This document shows positions 6,043 to 6,594 of a stretch of DNA of 6,594 nt, piece after piece. A program made the translations under genes and the position numbers. The notes below the pieces were generated by a model, which made no database searches, was not told where the DNA came from, and saw nothing but the letters and a program-made list of their open reading frames with translations. Source of the stretch: a bacterium (GTDB taxonomy: Bacteria > Spirochaetota > Spirochaetia > JABEVK01); assembly GCA_021781625.1 (NCBI GenBank), contig JAJXWL010000113.1:1-6594 (forward strand), written 5' to 3'. Positions within the stretch are counted from its first letter, which is position 1; the number at the start of each line of letters is the position of its first letter.

Positions 6043-6594
6043 TTAGTTCAATTCGTCTTCATCAACGTCGTAATTTGCAGCAAGGCCTTCGGGGGAAGCA
6101 AAACCTTCGGTTTCCATACCGGGGGTTTCATCTTCTTGTAGGCTGTCAATGACGGTTAAGCCGATTTCATTGTCGGCTTCGATAACCGCATTGGCAATGA
6201 TCTGCGTGAACAGGGTGATGGCGCGGATGGCGTCATCATTACCAGGAATGGGGAAGTCAATGCCTTCGGGGTTACAGTTGGTGTCTACAACGGCAATGAT
6301 AGGAATGCCCTGGCGACGAGCTTCGGCGATCGCAATGGCTTCTTTACGAGGATCGATGACAAACAGAACCCCGGGAAGCTCCTTCATTTCTTTGATACCG
6401 CCCAAGTTCTTTTCTAACTTGGCCTTTTCTTTGCCGAGTTGGGCAATTTCTTTCTTGGTCAGGTGGCCGTAGGTCCCGTCCACTTCCATTTTCTCAATTT
6501 TCTTTAAGCGGAGCAAAGACTTCTTGATGGTGGAAAAGTTGGTGAGCATGCCGCCCAACCAACGGTTATTGACATAAAACATGTTGCAGCGTTC
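6043..6594 (-). CDS. rpsB: 30S ribosomal protein S2 (5' end cut by window)
   Basis: S2 is a late-assembling protein on the back of the small subunit that helps recruit S1 in many bacteria. The reading frame runs to the window edge; 183 residues are visible, starting with [12 protein letters not shown], so roughly the first 80-100 are missing and the ATG at 6582 is internal. The family blocks are [70 protein letters not shown] and [11 protein letters not shown]. After the conserved core there is an acidic tail of about 35 residues ending in DVDEDELN. It is the first visible gene of the cluster; the promoter and any S2-type autoregulatory leader are outside the window. Confidence 0.98.
   Translation of the reverse strand, partial: ERCNMFYVNNRWLGGMLTNFSTIKKSLLRLKKIEKMEVDGTYGHLTKKEIAQLGKEKAKLEKNLGGIKEMKELPGVLFVIDPRKEAIAIAEARRQGIPIIAVVDTNCNPEGIDFPIPGNDDAIRAITLFTQIIANAVIEADNEIGLTVIDSLQEDETPGMETEGFASPEGLAANYDVDEDELN

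Noticed and set aside
6043..6141. Acidic C-terminal tail of ribosomal protein S2 as a novel domain
   Set aside because: S2 tails vary in length and are often acidic across bacteria. About 35 residues without motifs does not support a new domain.
5721..6152. Long plus-strand open frames opposite tsf, rpsB, cdsA and frr (for example 3080-3463, 5721-6152, 6149-6472)
   Set aside because: All lie antisense to well-recognised conserved genes, lack family resemblance and ribosome sites, and have the composition of shadow frames.

Overview
The window is a stretch of ordinary chromosomal core genome, most likely from a spirochaete (Treponema/Spirochaeta/Borrelia-like). Three things support this. EF-Ts, CdsA, UppS and the DnaB C-terminus have a spirochaete flavour, for example LALHAAAF and CFVDQPFVKDD in EF-Ts and RTAGEIRLSNF in UppS. 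The minus-strand order rpsB-tsf-frr-uppS-cdsA-rseP lacks both pyrH and dxr, which as I recall is the Borrelia arrangement (Treponema pallidum carries dxr between cdsA and rseP). A ComFB-family gene also sits next to dnaB. The phylum call is an inference from recalled sequences, not a database result.

Layout. The plus strand, from the left edge to about 1.07 kb, holds the 3' two-thirds of a replicative helicase gene (dnaB), then a small ComFB-domain gene with its own strong Shine-Dalgarno sequence, a G8 tract and a possible promoter. The minus strand, from the right edge down to about 1.075 kb, holds a tightly packed seven-gene cluster: rpsB (cut by the window), tsf, frr, uppS, cdsA, rseP and a CpXC-type zinc-ribbon protein of unknown function. 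Junctions within this cluster range from an 11-nt overlap to a 32-nt gap, so it is very probably one operon. The two gene groups converge tail to tail with only 3 nt between stop codons.

How the genes fit together. rpsB, tsf and frr supply translation: ribosomal protein S2, EF-Ts and ribosome recycling. uppS makes the undecaprenyl lipid carrier, cdsA makes CDP-diacylglycerol for phospholipids, and rseP is a site-2 intramembrane protease. This is the classic translation-to-envelope cluster of bacteria. The CpXC gene ends the operon and has no assigned function. There is no gene-free stretch longer than 32 nt. I saw no tRNA, rRNA, CRISPR, insertion sequence or prophage signal.

Nothing here looks like a previously undescribed system. 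The points most worth a second look are the comFB leader, the dnaB-comFB pairing, the missing dxr/pyrH, and the uncharacterised CpXC protein.
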